Below, piece by piece: positions 25,978-36,908 of a stretch of DNA of 64,000 nt. The stretch is from NCBI GenBank assembly GCA_904063045.1, contig CAJFCJ010000009.1, forward strand, positions 600,942-664,941, given 5' to 3'. The position numbers and the translations under genes are program-made. Position 1 is the stretch's first letter. Each line of letters opens with the position of its first letter. The notes beneath the pieces were generated by a model. That model saw only the letters and a program-made list of their open reading frames with translations. It did not search any database and had not been told where the DNA came from. This DNA is from Dimorphilus gyrociliatus (lineage: Eukaryota; Annelida; Polychaeta; Dinophilidae).

Positions 25978-27853
25978 ATATTTATAAAAAAAAATGATTA
26001 TTATTTACTGTATAACAAAGTTCAAGATTTATCTCCTCAACTATATGCAGTAAATATGCTTTATGTATTAATTTCACACAAAAAGGAAGATATTCTTGCT
26101 CTTTATTAAAAAGACTTCCATTCGGAATTGTAAACGTGATGACTTGAGTAAACTATTTTTAAGACTATTAAATTGATTATTAATTATTAAAGGAAATATA
26201 CTCGAGCATATTCTTTCCGACGAGGTAAATTTTAATCTTTATATAAAGCTAAATAAATTATATGTATATAGATATATATATATATATATATTATGCAATA
26301 TATAAACTATATATTATATTATATGATTTATAATTGAAAGCTTTAAAAATTATATTATTGCCACTATTTATCAAAGCTATTTTATTAACTAAATTGCTTA
26401 TCAACTTATTTTACAACGTAAATGATATATTATAGTAATTATTATTAAGCTAAAGTCAGATGCATGTTCTTATAATATATATAGTATTATTAATATTCAA
26501 CTATATAATAGTCAGGTTATATTGTAGAACGAATAGCATTGAAAATTGAACTTCTTACAAATACTTATGAATCAATTGTTTCAGTCTTTGATCCCTAAAC
26601 TAAAGTTTAAGCTCAAAGTTCGTAATAAGTCTATTTATATAGATTTAATAATAGTAATAATAATGATATTACAAGCAAGTAGATCGTATCCTAAATTATT
26701 GGCTTGGCAAATTTTTGCTATAATTGTATTTATTATCTCTGCGGGATATATTCAAAATTTAGCCAAATGTTTACAATTATCTTTGTCAATTGTTTGTTAT
26801 TGTTTTTGTTATTGTTTTTCTTTTTATACAATTATAAACATAGAATACTTACTCTATTGTAATGTAATACAATATTTGTTATATATTTATTAAACTGTTT
26901 CAAGCTTAAAATAACTTTTAAAGTTATTCTCTTTCGTTTTTTAGAGATGAAGATGTATAAGATATGGCACGTTTAAAGTCTGATCTAATTTTTTTCTTCC
27001 CATCTGAACTTGAAATAAATAGGGATAGATGATACGTTGCTTATGACCTATTTCTCTTATAATATTTGAGAGAAAAGTGAGCCAAAGATTTTAAAAAATT
27101 TTTGTTCAAATGTTCAACTTTTATTTAATTTTACATTTGTATTGAGAGATCGTCTCTTACAATTGTATATGTTGCCTAGATTTGAAATAAATAAAAACAA
27201 TTTATTTACACATTAAAAGCATTTTGTTGCTTTAATATACAATTTATTATCTAAATACTAATTTAATCCTAACTAATTTAGTAATTACAGATATTGCATG
27301 ATTTAAGAGTCTAGTTTTACATAAGATGCTATTTAGCTAATGAAAATATTCCATTCGGTTCCTTAAAGTAAATAAATCACCTCTTAAATATGAGTCTCAT
27401 ACGTAGTACCAACACGTACTATAAAATGGATTACTAATTTATCGTATGTAGTTAGATCTCTACTTTAATAAACATGTCAGCAATTTTATTAAAATCAATT
27501 TATTTTAAGAGGATTCTCTCCTACATTCCGTGACCCTTTGAGCCAATCTTCAATCTATCAAATAGTGCTGACCAAACAAAATTTCTTCAAAGATAATTGT
27601 ATTGTTATTATTTCTCTCTTCAAAGATTTTAGTACTTGTTATTGAATATACAGTAAAATTCTTTATCATAAATAATTCCATTTTATACCTTTGAATATTT
27701 TTGGCTAATAAATTTTTATATTTATGTTAAAGCTCGTAATTTTTAGGGTTCATATAATCATATTTACAGCCGTTATCTGATAATAATAGAAAACCCTATT
27801 AGAAATTGATATTAATAATGGAAAACTATGAATTAATTTTTTTATTAATCAAA
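25978..27853. other. Intergenic between converging ASB and DDX24 genes
   Basis: Very AT-rich, with TA tracts near 26270. A hydrophobic 115-codon frame at 26546-26893 is most likely an artefact of AT-rich sequence. No gene called. Confidence 0.5.
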
Positions 27854-29831
27854 TTATTTCTTTTTAATTGCTCGTTCTTTTGCTAATTTAACAGCGTTAT
27901 CAGTATCATTTTGTTTCTTTACAATCAAATCAGGATATTTTGTTGAAATTCTAGTTAATGGTTGCTTCAATAATTCATTTAGTTCTTTCTTTAAATATTG
28001 ATTTCTCCTTTTAAAGTCAGCTGCATCGATTCCTTCGTCAACAATCTGTCTCTCGTCCAAAATTATACCAGCTTCTTCAGCTGCCTGTTCGAACCATCTA
28101 TTTGTAACGTTTGTTTTGCGTACCCTATGTTGTTCAACATCTATTTGACGTGCTAGATTTACTCTCTCTTTAGCAACTTTTAGATGTCCAAGATCTAAAG
28201 GAAAGTCATTTAGATCGTCTTTTTTTAAAGTCATCAAAATATTCTTATATTTCCTCATATCGTCATGTGTAACTAAGAGTATTGATATTCCTGACTTGTT
28301 TGCTCTCGCTGTCCTTCCTGATCGATGGATATAAGTTTCAGCCGTTCGTGGCACGTTATAATGGATAACGTGTTGGACATTTTCTATATCAAGACCTCTG
28401 GCCGCGACGTCCGTTGCCAATAAAATAGCATTTTCCGTTGAAGAAAACTTTTCCAAATGCTTAAGTCTCTGACGTTGATGCATATCAGCGTGTAGAAGGA
28501 GAGGAGGACATTTCAACAAATCCAAAATTGAACGAAGTCTTCTAACAGCATCCTTACTGTTAACAAAAATAAGACTTCTTCCCGCATAAGATTGCAGAAA
28601 AACAAATAATGCGACATCTTTATCTTCTAACGAACTACAATATATCTTGGCTTCTAAAAGATTTTCGGGTTTTATTTCTTCCTTTTCTCCTGCCGTTAAA
28701 TCAACTATCTTGGGCTTTTTCTTAATATTCAGTCGATCCAAAATTTCTTGAATTTTACCATCAACCGTCCGACCACCTTTTTTCTTAACATATCTTTGAG
28801 GACCTTTATGAACGACTGTCAAAGTTGCAGAGTAAACAAAAGTCTGTCTAAAGTTTCCCTGAGCTTGATCCGCGGCCAATTGATCCAATATTTTATTTAA
28901 ATCATCAAAGTGGGCTGCTTCTATCATCCGATCAGCTTCGTCTACAACTAAATATCTTAAATGTTTTCCACAATTGGTCAAATGCTCTGACCCGGTCTTC
29001 CAAAGATCCCATAATCTTCCAGGAGTAGCAACAATTATATGAGGCTTTTTCTTGAGCTCACGTTCTTGTTTTTGGGGGGCAAGACCCCCGACAATAGTAG
29101 AAATCTTTAGTGGTATATGATTAGAAACATTCTCTATATGTTGGGTTATTTGCTTTGCCAGCTCTCGTGTAGGGGTTATGATTAGTGCATATAGATTATC
29201 TTGGCAGTCGAAATTATCAAGTATTAAAGAAGTAAGGATAGGTAAGGAAAATGCTAGAGTTTTTCCACTACCAGTTGGGGCAGCTCCTAGAATGTTTAAA
29301 TGATCCCTAATAGCAGATGGTAAAGTGAGGGATTGAATTGGTGTCGGAGACGTCATACCATTCTTTTGAAGCCCCATTAGCAAAAGATGAGGAATATGCA
29401 TGCCCTTCCAGGCAATCATATCGTCCAATGAAATGTCCGAGCTAATCTCAGCCATTTTCTGTTTTTTTTGTGATTTTAGGGTTTCTTCGTCAACTTCATC
29501 TTCTTCTTTAACCTTTCTTTTCTTAACAGAGGTTTTTTTTTTCGGTTTTGATACCTTTTCCTTCTTAGGATTTAATGATACCTATAAATAATAAATGAAA
29601 TGCTTAAAACTTCTTTCGAAAATCTCATTGCATTAATATTCAAAAGAGTTAACCCTAATGCTAAAAGTATTTAAAATTGTTATTAAATCCGTTTCTAATC
29701 GAACGAAATGACTTGTTATAAAATATTTCACATACCCTTTTGACATCGTCTTTTCCAAATACAATTTTACCATTCACAATTTTATAATTAGTAATCTCTT
29801 CAATACCGAATCCAATTGCTTCATCATCCAT
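27854..29831 (-). CDS. DDX24: DDX24-like DEAD-box RNA helicase
   Basis: Two exons, 29831-29736 and 29581-27854, giving 607 aa. Exon 1 encodes MDDEAIGFGIEEIT..VKR, and the junction (AAAAGG|GTATGT, TTATAG|GTATCA) is in phase. A basic nuclear-type stretch (KPKKKTSVKKRKVKEEDE) precedes the core. Core motifs in order: W-KGMHIP and TPIQ (Q motif), APTGSGKT (Walker A), PTRELAKQ, GG, TPGRL, VDEADRM (DEAD), SAT, then FVNSKDAVRRL, ATDVAARGLD and HRSGRTAR. An insert after SATLT with HKGPQRYVKKKGG, and the sequence SLTLPSAIRDHLNILGAAPTGSGKT, identify DDX24 (yeast Mak5) rather than other helicases. This family acts in the nucleolus in 60S ribosome assembly. The gene is head to head with GHITM, with 586 bp between start codons, suggesting a shared promoter region. 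Confidence 0.93.
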
Positions 29832-30417
29832 TTTTTATTATTAAGTATATCTGGAAATTTCTGTCTTAAAAAATAAACACGTTTTTTAATGAGCGATATT
29901 AAATGATAATATATAGAGAGCGACACATGATTGTTTCAGAATGAGCTAGCGACATCTAGTGTTTATTGTTTAATAGCTGAAACATTTCCTTATAATGTTG
30001 TTTTTATGGAAAAATTACCTTTGGGAAATAAATATTCTCCTTTAAAATATATTTCGAACTTTTTTAAAACTATAAATAGTATGACAATTTAGAATAAATA
30101 TTCGTGTTCGAATAAAAAATTCATATCAGTGCCCTTAGGTTGAAGAATAACAAATTAGATTTTGGCAAAAAATTTTACTGATGTAATTTTTTACGATAGA
30201 TTTTTAGAAAAGCTTCTAATGACAGAGATAGTTTGAAGTATGAATTTAAGATTAAATATGGACACTGAGCCAATAATTTTAGAATACATTTTGATCGGAA
30301 ATTGCAAAAGTGATTGGAAGGTCAAGTCCATATTTCATCAGAAAAATCTAGAAAGTTGTTCAGACTTTCAGCAAAATCTCCGCTTTCATTAGTGTTCCAA
30401 AGATTAAAAATATCAAT
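29832..30417. promoter_or_regulatory. Shared promoter interval between DDX24 and GHITM
   Basis: A 586-bp divergent interval. It holds an AGATGTCGCTA motif (minus strand, near 29950) resembling the AGATGGCG motif found elsewhere. No TATA-positioned start was identified. Bidirectional use is inferred from spacing. Confidence 0.4.
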
Positions 30418-31488
30418 ATGACAACACTATTGGCAGTTAGAGCTTGTTTATCACAAGCTTATCGAACAGTAACCCCTTCAAGCAGAAATCTGCTTAGAGA
30501 ACGAATACCGCAAATCAGATCGCAGAGGCATTGGCAAAGTCAAGCAAGAACTCCGTTGAAAAGAAAAATTCTTACCCCAAAAGTTGAAACATCTCGTGGA
30601 GCAGACGCAGGTTTGTAATTTTCCTTATGTTTACATGATCGATTTTGATCGTTAACAACTTCACTAGCTTTTGGATTGGGAAAAGGCGTAGTAGCTGGGG
30701 CATCAGCTCTAGGAATTGGAGCACTCTGTTTTTATGGACTTGGCTTATCAAGTGAAGCTGGAACCGCTGATAAAGCAGCTGTATGGCCAGAATACGTTCG
30801 CGAAAGGGTTAAAAGTACCTACATGTATTTTGGAAGTGGCATTGGAATTACTGCCGCCTCTGCCTACGCCATTAGCAGAAGTGCTCCCCTTATGAGATTG
30901 GTGAGTCGTACTGGCTGGGTTAGCCTCCTGGTTTCTATGGCAGCAGTACTTGGAACTGGAGCTGTTGCAAGAAGTATTCCATACAAGGGGGAATTTGGAG
31001 CAAAACAAGTGGCATGGATGGTTCACGTCGCAACTATGGGGGCCATTGTTGCCCCCTTAACGTTACTTGGTGGCCCAATTATGCTAAGAGCAGCTAGCTA
31101 CACGGCTGGAATTGTTGGTGGGCTTTCAACTTTGGCAATGTGTGCTCCAAGTGATAAATTTTTGAATATGGGCGGTCCGTTAGCCATGGGACTGGGTGTA
31201 GTATTTATGTCCTCAATCGGATCAATGTTCCTGCCGCCAACTTCTGTTTTTGGAGCTGGACTATATTCAATTACCGTATACGGTGGTCTTGTCCTTTTTG
31301 GTTTATTTTTACTATACGATACGCAAAAAATTGTAAAGAGAGCTGAAGATTATCCAGCAATATATGGTTTTAAAGGCGAACATGGTTATGACCCAATCAA
31401 TAATTCTATTTCAATCTATCTCGATACTATGAATATATTTATCAGGCTAGCAATGATATTTGCTGGAGGTGGTAATAAACGTCGTTGA
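30418..31488 (+). CDS. GHITM: GHITM (growth hormone-inducible transmembrane protein, mitochondrial BI-1 family)
   Basis: Two exons, 30418-30610 and 30668-31488 (phase 1, G|CT; intron 57 bp), 337 aa against about 345 in human. The N-terminus is an Arg/Ser-rich, acid-free mitochondrial presequence (MTTLLAVRACLSQAYRTV). Then come GALCFYGLGLSSEAG, a BI-1/TMBIM membrane domain with seven or more hydrophobic segments (RSIPYKGEFG, GGPIMLRAASYTAGIVGGLS, MCAPSDKFLNMGGPLAMGLG, SMFLPP), and the family C-terminus LLYDTQKIVKRAEDYP...YDPINNSISIYLDTMNIFIRL..GGGNKRR. Near-identical blocks occur in vertebrate GHITM/TMBIM5, an inner-membrane protein tied to cristae structure and calcium/proton exchange. Start choice is supported by the presequence. 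Confidence 0.95.
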
Positions 31489-31753
31489 AAGTAATGAATT
31501 GTTCAAATTCTATGAAAAGTATGCTCCTTGATTGAAGCGAGACTAATCACTAAAAAACTACACTATAAATTTAATCTTGAAAAGTTTCCCATGTTTATTT
31601 AATATATTACTATATTTTGTGTGCAATATAAATATATTAGTATTTTCTATTATTAATAAAGTGATGCTTTATGGATCGTAACTTTTTGAAATTTGAAATT
31701 TAAATAATACTTTTTTATAGCTATACATCATAATATCCGAATAGGGCATAGAA

Positions 31754-32999
31754 ATGAACATGGGATCGGACGAAGAGATATCCCAGAATGTTAACAAGTT
31801 AAGTGAAGTAATACACGCCCTCAATATTGCATCAACGGGTTTGGACTTACTTTCACTGAAATGGTCTCAGCAGCCTTTGAAAGGGCGTTTATCAATTCCA
31901 ATAAACCTTGATCCTGTAAGTTGGAAGAGGGCTTCAAAGAAAGTAAGATCAGCAATTGATGAGCTAAGAATAAAAGATACTTCATCATTCACCTCTGTAG
32001 AGAATTTAAATCTTAACAATGCGATGAGAGAGCCAAGTATAGTTCATATTAGTCCTCCGAAGAACTTTTATTCTACAAATGACTATAGACGCTTACACAA
32101 ATGTTCAAGCAGTACAATACAAATGGAATCAAGTATTCTTTCATTGAATAATAATAGAGAGAGTAATGGTGATTATTATTGTTATTATAAATGTGTGTTT
32201 TTAATCCTTTTTTCGCCATCAATTTTTAAAAGATACCGAAGTATTGCAAACTTGGAGGTTTGTTGATGAAATACCAATGAAACACCGTATTCACGCTCTC
32301 GTTGCTACTGAAGGAGGAGATATTCTAACCGCTAAATGTGTGAAAAAGCACTGTTTAGATACATCTGATCAAATACATCACGAAAAGGATCTTTGTGAAC
32401 ATGATTTAGCCGAGTTCAAAAAGAAGATATTTATAGCAAGAAGTGCCGATCCGGAAGGAACCATTTTAGAGACTGATTTTAGTAAAATAGGCATACCTAT
32501 AGTGAAGCATCGTAATCTATTCAGTGGACGATATCCACATATTGCAACGACGGCTTCAACCGGTAAACTTGTTGTTGCTTCAACAAGTGAAGTTCTTATC
32601 TTTAATACTGAGAATTGGATGAAAGAAAAGACAATTACGGCACCAATTCGTCGGACAGGACATGTTGTTTGTAAGGGAGATGAATTCATTTTCGTTGGAG
32701 ATCCCGAAACAAGACAAATTCACCAATTCTCAATAGAAACTGGTATACTAATAGCGACTTGGAATTTAAAAAACTGTCCTGGAGCAATGTGCGTTGATAG
32801 GAATGGCAATATTTTAGTTGCTGATAACAAAGATGCTTGCATTATTCAATTGGAGTCTAATGGTAAGTCAAGGATAGTTATTAATGAAAAGACTGCTTCC
32901 TTGAATGGCATTAAAGGCTTGGCTGCTTATGATACATTTGTTTACGTTCTCTTGGAAACTGAGAAAAATGATAGAATCAAACTTCTCACCGAATGTTAG
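31754..32999 (+). CDS. Orphan protein with C-terminal beta-propeller-like (NHL/WD-like) repeats
   Basis: Two exons, 31754-32162 and 32233-32999, giving 391 aa. The donor GAGA|GTAATG joins the acceptor TTTTAAAAG|ATACC in phase 1. Residues 1-135 are Ser/Asn-rich with a helical start (ISQNVNKLSEVIHALNIASTGLDLL). From about residue 210 there are short strand-turn units of about 40 residues (GKLVVASTSEVLIFNTENW, DEFIFVGDPETRQIHQFSIETG, GAMCVDRNGNILVADNKDACIIQLESNGK, LNGIKGLAAYDTFVYVLLE), typical of NHL or similar propellers. Such propellers occur alone and in TRIM proteins, but no RING or B-box is present. The acceptor is weak for a pyrimidine tract, so the junction is the least certain part. No function is assigned. 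Confidence 0.6.
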
Positions 33000-33169
33000 A
33001 ACTAATAACTTAATATCAGTATGTTCTGAGTAATCGTAAATATTTCAATTCCATTTGAATGAATAACATCGTAATTTATAAACAAATTTTTTTTATAAAA
33101 TTAGCAAACGTCACAATTAAACAAAAAAAAACTGTTACAGAGAAGAAATATTATGTTTTTGTCCGCATC

Positions 33170-33367
33170 TTATGTGTCTTTTTTCTTTAAAGCACTCTTT
33201 CTCATACAATCCTTAAATGATTTTACTTCTTCTTGACATTTCCTCCAATCTTGCTTGTCAAAAAAGCATTCTTGAACCTTATAATGTTGCTCTAAACAAC
33301 CAGTATTTTTAATCATTTTAACAACAGGATCATCATCATCCATACTGGTTGGCTTATGTGTCGACAT
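33170..33367 (-). CDS. COA4: COA4/CHCHD8-like cytochrome c oxidase assembly factor
   Basis: A single short exon, 65 aa. It carries a twin CX9C (CHCH) motif, C-LEQHYKVQE-C then C-QEEVKSFKD-C, with nine residues between the two helices' cysteines. The sequence around it (DPVVKMI...GCLEQHYKVQECFFDKQDWRKCQEEVKSFKDCM) matches COA4 rather than other CHCH proteins; the human protein has VQECMAQHQDWRQCQ..VQAFKDCM. Proteins of this type enter the intermembrane space by Mia40-dependent oxidation and act in complex IV biogenesis. Length is slightly below the usual 80-90 residues because the C-terminal tail is short. Confidence 0.88.
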   Translation of the reverse strand: MSTHKPTSMDDDDPVVKMIKNTGCLEQHYKVQECFFDKQDWRKCQEEVKSFKDCMRKSALKKKDT

Positions 33368-34061
33368 AATTAGATAGTATTTATTTTTTGTCGAGTTTAG
33401 TAAATATCGTAAGTTTTTGCCGTGGTCTCTATCAAGCAGACAATTTGTCCTTGCCGGTATTGTGAAACATAGACGGGTTACCTGTTCTAATATCTAAAAT
33501 CATATTGTTTTAACAAAAATGGAATACTCCGTCTTGAATTTCAATCACGTGACTTCCTTTTCAGGACAGACTTTACTTTGAAGAGGGTTTATCTTTTGAA
33601 AGCACTTTTCAATACTTGTATTTAGAAATGATAGTATCTTTAAGTAGTAAGAATACAAATAAGGATAACAAATTAATATTTTAATTCAATTAATACCTGA
33701 AAGCGTGAAACTCTCATCTTCAAAAATTAAGGTATTGTAAAACGACATTACCTAGGTTTTTTTAAGACCATGCTGCTTGCTGTTTTCTAGTTACAACTTT
33801 TTCCATTCCTACAAGATTTGTAAGTATACTTTATTAGAAAATCGAGATAGCATAAAATTAACTTTGCCCGAAAATTTGCAAAATCCAAATTTCACTATTG
33901 CAGGGTGGGTAAGATAGTTAGTTGGTTATTTTTTTTATAATAATTTATAAAAGTTTTCAATGCTACTTGATATTGATTTTTTCAATTAATTTTGCGGACA
34001 GAGTCAGAATATGCCGTTCTATTAATTAGGATAGAAAAACTAAAGATTTCCTGTTAAAAAA
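33368..34061. promoter_or_regulatory. Divergent promoter interval between COA4 and zinc-finger gene
   Basis: A 694-bp head-to-head spacer. It contains a CACGTG E-box at 33546-33551 inside a 15-mer (33540-33554) identical to one in the USP gene at 5684-5698. No other signal recognised. Confidence 0.4.
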
Positions 34062-36641
34062 ATGTCACAAAATCAATCTAGAACGGCAGCAATGGGAACT
34101 TCTGCTAAAGATTCGACAGCTATTTCTCCCCGAGAAAATTTCTCGTTACCATCCATTCAACAAATAACAGCTGAGGCTCACAATGTTCAACAAAAAAGAG
34201 ACATCCCAAAGGTATCTAGAAAAGAGATAATCTTTAGCTGTAAATATTGCAGCAATAACTCAAATAGTCATTCAGCAATGATAACCCACTTAATGATGAA
34301 ACATTTGCCGTCAATAACGCCATGTTTTCAATGTGATAATAGTTTTAACAATTATCAAAAGTTGAAAAGCCATATTACTAAACAACATCGCATTCAGGAA
34401 CAAAAGCTTGGTCTTTTTTTCAGCCAGTATTATCTTAAAAAGGAAATCTTTAATACCGGAAGGAAGGTTTATAAATTGTCATTTAAAAATCAGGAGGAGC
34501 TAAAAGGATCTAAATCAACAAACATTCAACCAACACCTGCCGCTGAGACGTGTCAAGAAAGAGACGGCACTGCCATCACCCAAGATGACAATGAAAGACT
34601 TCGACAACAGCATGCAGTTGAAGGACATTTGGATAATGGCTCTTCATCTTGTAAAATTCCGTTATTACAAAAATACCTTAAAACAGGCAACCTGCTATCT
34701 GCTATAACGTTACCATGCTTAAAAATTCGCATGGAAGATAGTTCCATATTTTGTGAAACCTGTAGTTCCATTTTGCCATTTGAGGATTCTTCTCGATTGA
34801 GGAATCATATTTCTGCTCATATTCATAATTTGAGCAGAAGTACGACTTCATGTTATCATAATATGAAAAATGAAATTTCATCAACTACTGAATGCATTTT
34901 AATTGAGCGGGTATTTAAGAATTTAGCAAATATGATGAAAGCAAAAGTGAATGTTGAAACTGAAAATAAGAATAATTTGTTTAAAGAACGCCGTAATCAC
35001 AGGAAAGGTTGCTATCAGTGTGGAAATTGCAATTTTGGTTCTTCGAAGCTATCCGATTTTGAGGAGCACTTCTCCGAAAGGCATAAAGAAGAAAAGGCAA
35101 TCTGCTTTTATTGTGTAGAGGAGCTTATGGATCTTCAATCTCTTTCAAGTCATATCGTAAAAAGTCATCTACGGGAAGGGCAAGAAGGAATATGGAGATG
35201 TAGTATAAGAAGGTGTAATTATTTTGCAAATAAGAGAGAGGATTTACTATGTCATTTTGAGCGCTTTCACAAATTCTCGTATAAAATTACTTGTTATAAT
35301 TGCTTAAAAGATTATGGAGATTTTAAATCTATTCTTGATCATTATGACCGGAAACTAAGATATAAGTGCACATCTTGCTATTTAAAATTAAAAGATAAAA
35401 ATGAGCTAATATCTCATTTTGAAAATATACATAAAGGTGGTTCAAAATATTACATGTCAAGCTATCTCTCCTGTATAAGCTTGTTTGAAGATTCGGAGAG
35501 AGAATTAAAAAATGATGAAAAAATACAATGTTCAATGGAAACAAGTTCAGTTTCAACTGAAAAATCTAAAACAAAAGAAAATATATCCATACCAAAAGAG
35601 GATGATTCACACCAAAAGAAAACATTGAACGAAACAGATTCGGCGCAACCTACAACATCAAGCGAAATGGCCCCTGAGTCGATAATTATCAATAAATGTG
35701 GATATTGCAACTACAGGGCTAGAAATGAAAATGATTTGAAAATCCTACACAGTCATGTACTTAGAAGTCATATACTTAAGCCAATTTATTGTCATGTAAC
35801 GAGATGTGTTTACTCTTCTGTAGACTATAACAGTCTTACCGAGCATATCCGATTCAATCACGATACGTCTAATTTAAAAATATCCAGTATTAGGAATCTA
35901 TATATCGCATCAAAAGTAACGGTAGTTAATAATTGCACCACAAGAGAGTTTATTATTAATGAAAAACGCCTTTCACCATCAAAAAGTGAAATAACTGATT
36001 CCGTCCCGAATATTCAACCAAAAAAGAAAAATGTTGCTTCAGAACAGTCTAGTCCTATTAGTTTATCATTATATGAAGAAACTCCTTTTCAGCAAGTAAA
36101 GAAACGAAAACTTTCTTTTCCACAGAGTAGAACTAGCAATGACTTGGGAATTGAAACTAAAAAGAAATCAGGTTACCTGTGTTGTTTCTGTCTTGATTAT
36201 TTTCCTCTTGGAGATATGAAATCTCACATATCTCAGCATTTCAAGTATAGGAAGTATGCTTGTAAAGTGTGTAACTGTTTATTTTATAGTTCTCGCTCCA
36301 AGTCATATTCTAAGCATGCTGAAGAACACGATTTAGATCCTAAGGATTGTTATGAAATTAGAACGAACAAAGATGTCGAACGGGAGATAAAACTTATCGC
36401 TGACAAAATTAAATTAAGAGAACATGTTAGTAAAGAAAAACATCATTGCACTGCTTGTGGTATTTTATTACCAAGTGAAGAAGACGACATTAATTATCAC
36501 ATAAATACATTCCACAAATCAGGAATAAAAATAGATTTACATCAAGTATCCTCTATGACAAACTTTCATAAAATTTTACTTTCGAAGGATGCAAAGAAAT
36601 ATAAATTGGGCAGAGTGTCCTGTAGAGAATTGTTTGTTTAA
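34062..36641 (+). CDS. Multi-C2H2 zinc-finger protein, intronless
   Basis: One exon of 859 codons. About a dozen divergent C2H2-type units occur singly and in runs: CKYCSNNSNSHSAMITHLMMKH and CFQCDNSFNNYQKLKSHITKQH near the N-terminus (about 60-110); a central block (about 315-470) with CGNCNFGSSKLSDFEEHFSERH, CFYCVEELMDLQSLSSHIVKSH, CSIRRCNYFANKREDLLCHFERFH and CTSCYLKLKDKNELISHFENIH; another pair near 550-600 (CGYCNYR, CHVTRC); and C-terminal ones (CFCLDYF...HISQH, CKVCNCLF..., CTACGIL...HINTFH). Linkers are not TGEKP, so this is not a KRAB-type array. The pattern resembles large invertebrate C2H2 proteins of the REST/ZNF462-like style. DNA or RNA binding is likely; target unknown. Lack of introns in a 2.6-kb gene is unusual next to its neighbours. 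It lies 695 bp from COA4, head to head. Confidence 0.75.
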   Translation: MSQNQSRTAAMGTSAKDSTAISPRENFSLPSIQQITAEAHNVQQKRDIPKVSRKEIIFSCKYCSNNSNSHSAMITHLMMKHLPSITPCFQCDNSFNNYQKLKSHITKQHRIQEQKLGLFFSQYYLKKEIFNTGRKVYKLSFKNQEELKGSKSTNIQPTPAAETCQERDGTAITQDDNERLRQQHAVEGHLDNGSSSCKIPLLQKYLKTGNLLSAITLPCLKIRMEDSSIFCETCSSILPFEDSSRLRNHISAHIHNLSRSTTSCYHNMKNEISSTTECILIERVFKNLANMMKAKVNVETENKNNLFKERRNHRKGCYQCGNCNFGSSKLSDFEEHFSERHKEEKAICFYCVEELMDLQSLSSHIVKSHLREGQEGIWRCSIRRCNYFANKREDLLCHFERFHKFSYKITCYNCLKDYGDFKSILDHYDRKLRYKCTSCYLKLKDKNELISHFENIHKGGSKYYMSSYLSCISLFEDSERELKNDEKIQCSMETSSVSTEKSKTKENISIPKEDDSHQKKTLNETDSAQPTTSSEMAPESIIINKCGYCNYRARNENDLKILHSHVLRSHILKPIYCHVTRCVYSSVDYNSLTEHIRFNHDTSNLKISSIRNLYIASKVTVVNNCTTREFIINEKRLSPSKSEITDSVPNIQPKKKNVASEQSSPISLSLYEETPFQQVKKRKLSFPQSRTSNDLGIETKKKSGYLCCFCLDYFPLGDMKSHISQHFKYRKYACKVCNCLFYSSRSKSYSKHAEEHDLDPKDCYEIRTNKDVEREIKLIADKIKLREHVSKEKHHCTACGILLPSEEDDINYHINTFHKSGIKIDLHQVSSMTNFHKILLSKDAKKYKLGRVSCRELFV

Positions 36642-36908
36642 GTCAGCATGCGAATATTTTTAATTGTTCTTTGATAATGAAGTAATCGTCTAAAAATCAT
36701 TTTTTCTTTTGTGAAACCTTTTGATTAATATAAAAAATTTTACCAAGAAATAACATCCTTAATTGTTGGCGATCGAATCACAGAGCTTTTACAAATCTTG
36801 ATAAGAATGTTTTAACTGTAGTGATTATAAAATATTAACGTACTGGTGATACAGAATTGTGACGAAAGAACATGCTCATTCTTTGCTCTATTCGATGCTC
36901 AATTAGAA

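Noticed and set aside
26546-26893. 115-codon hydrophobic open frame, perhaps a membrane protein.
   Set aside because: Composition equals the AT-rich flanks, no conserved motif or splice support, and it lies in the 3' flank of converging genes.
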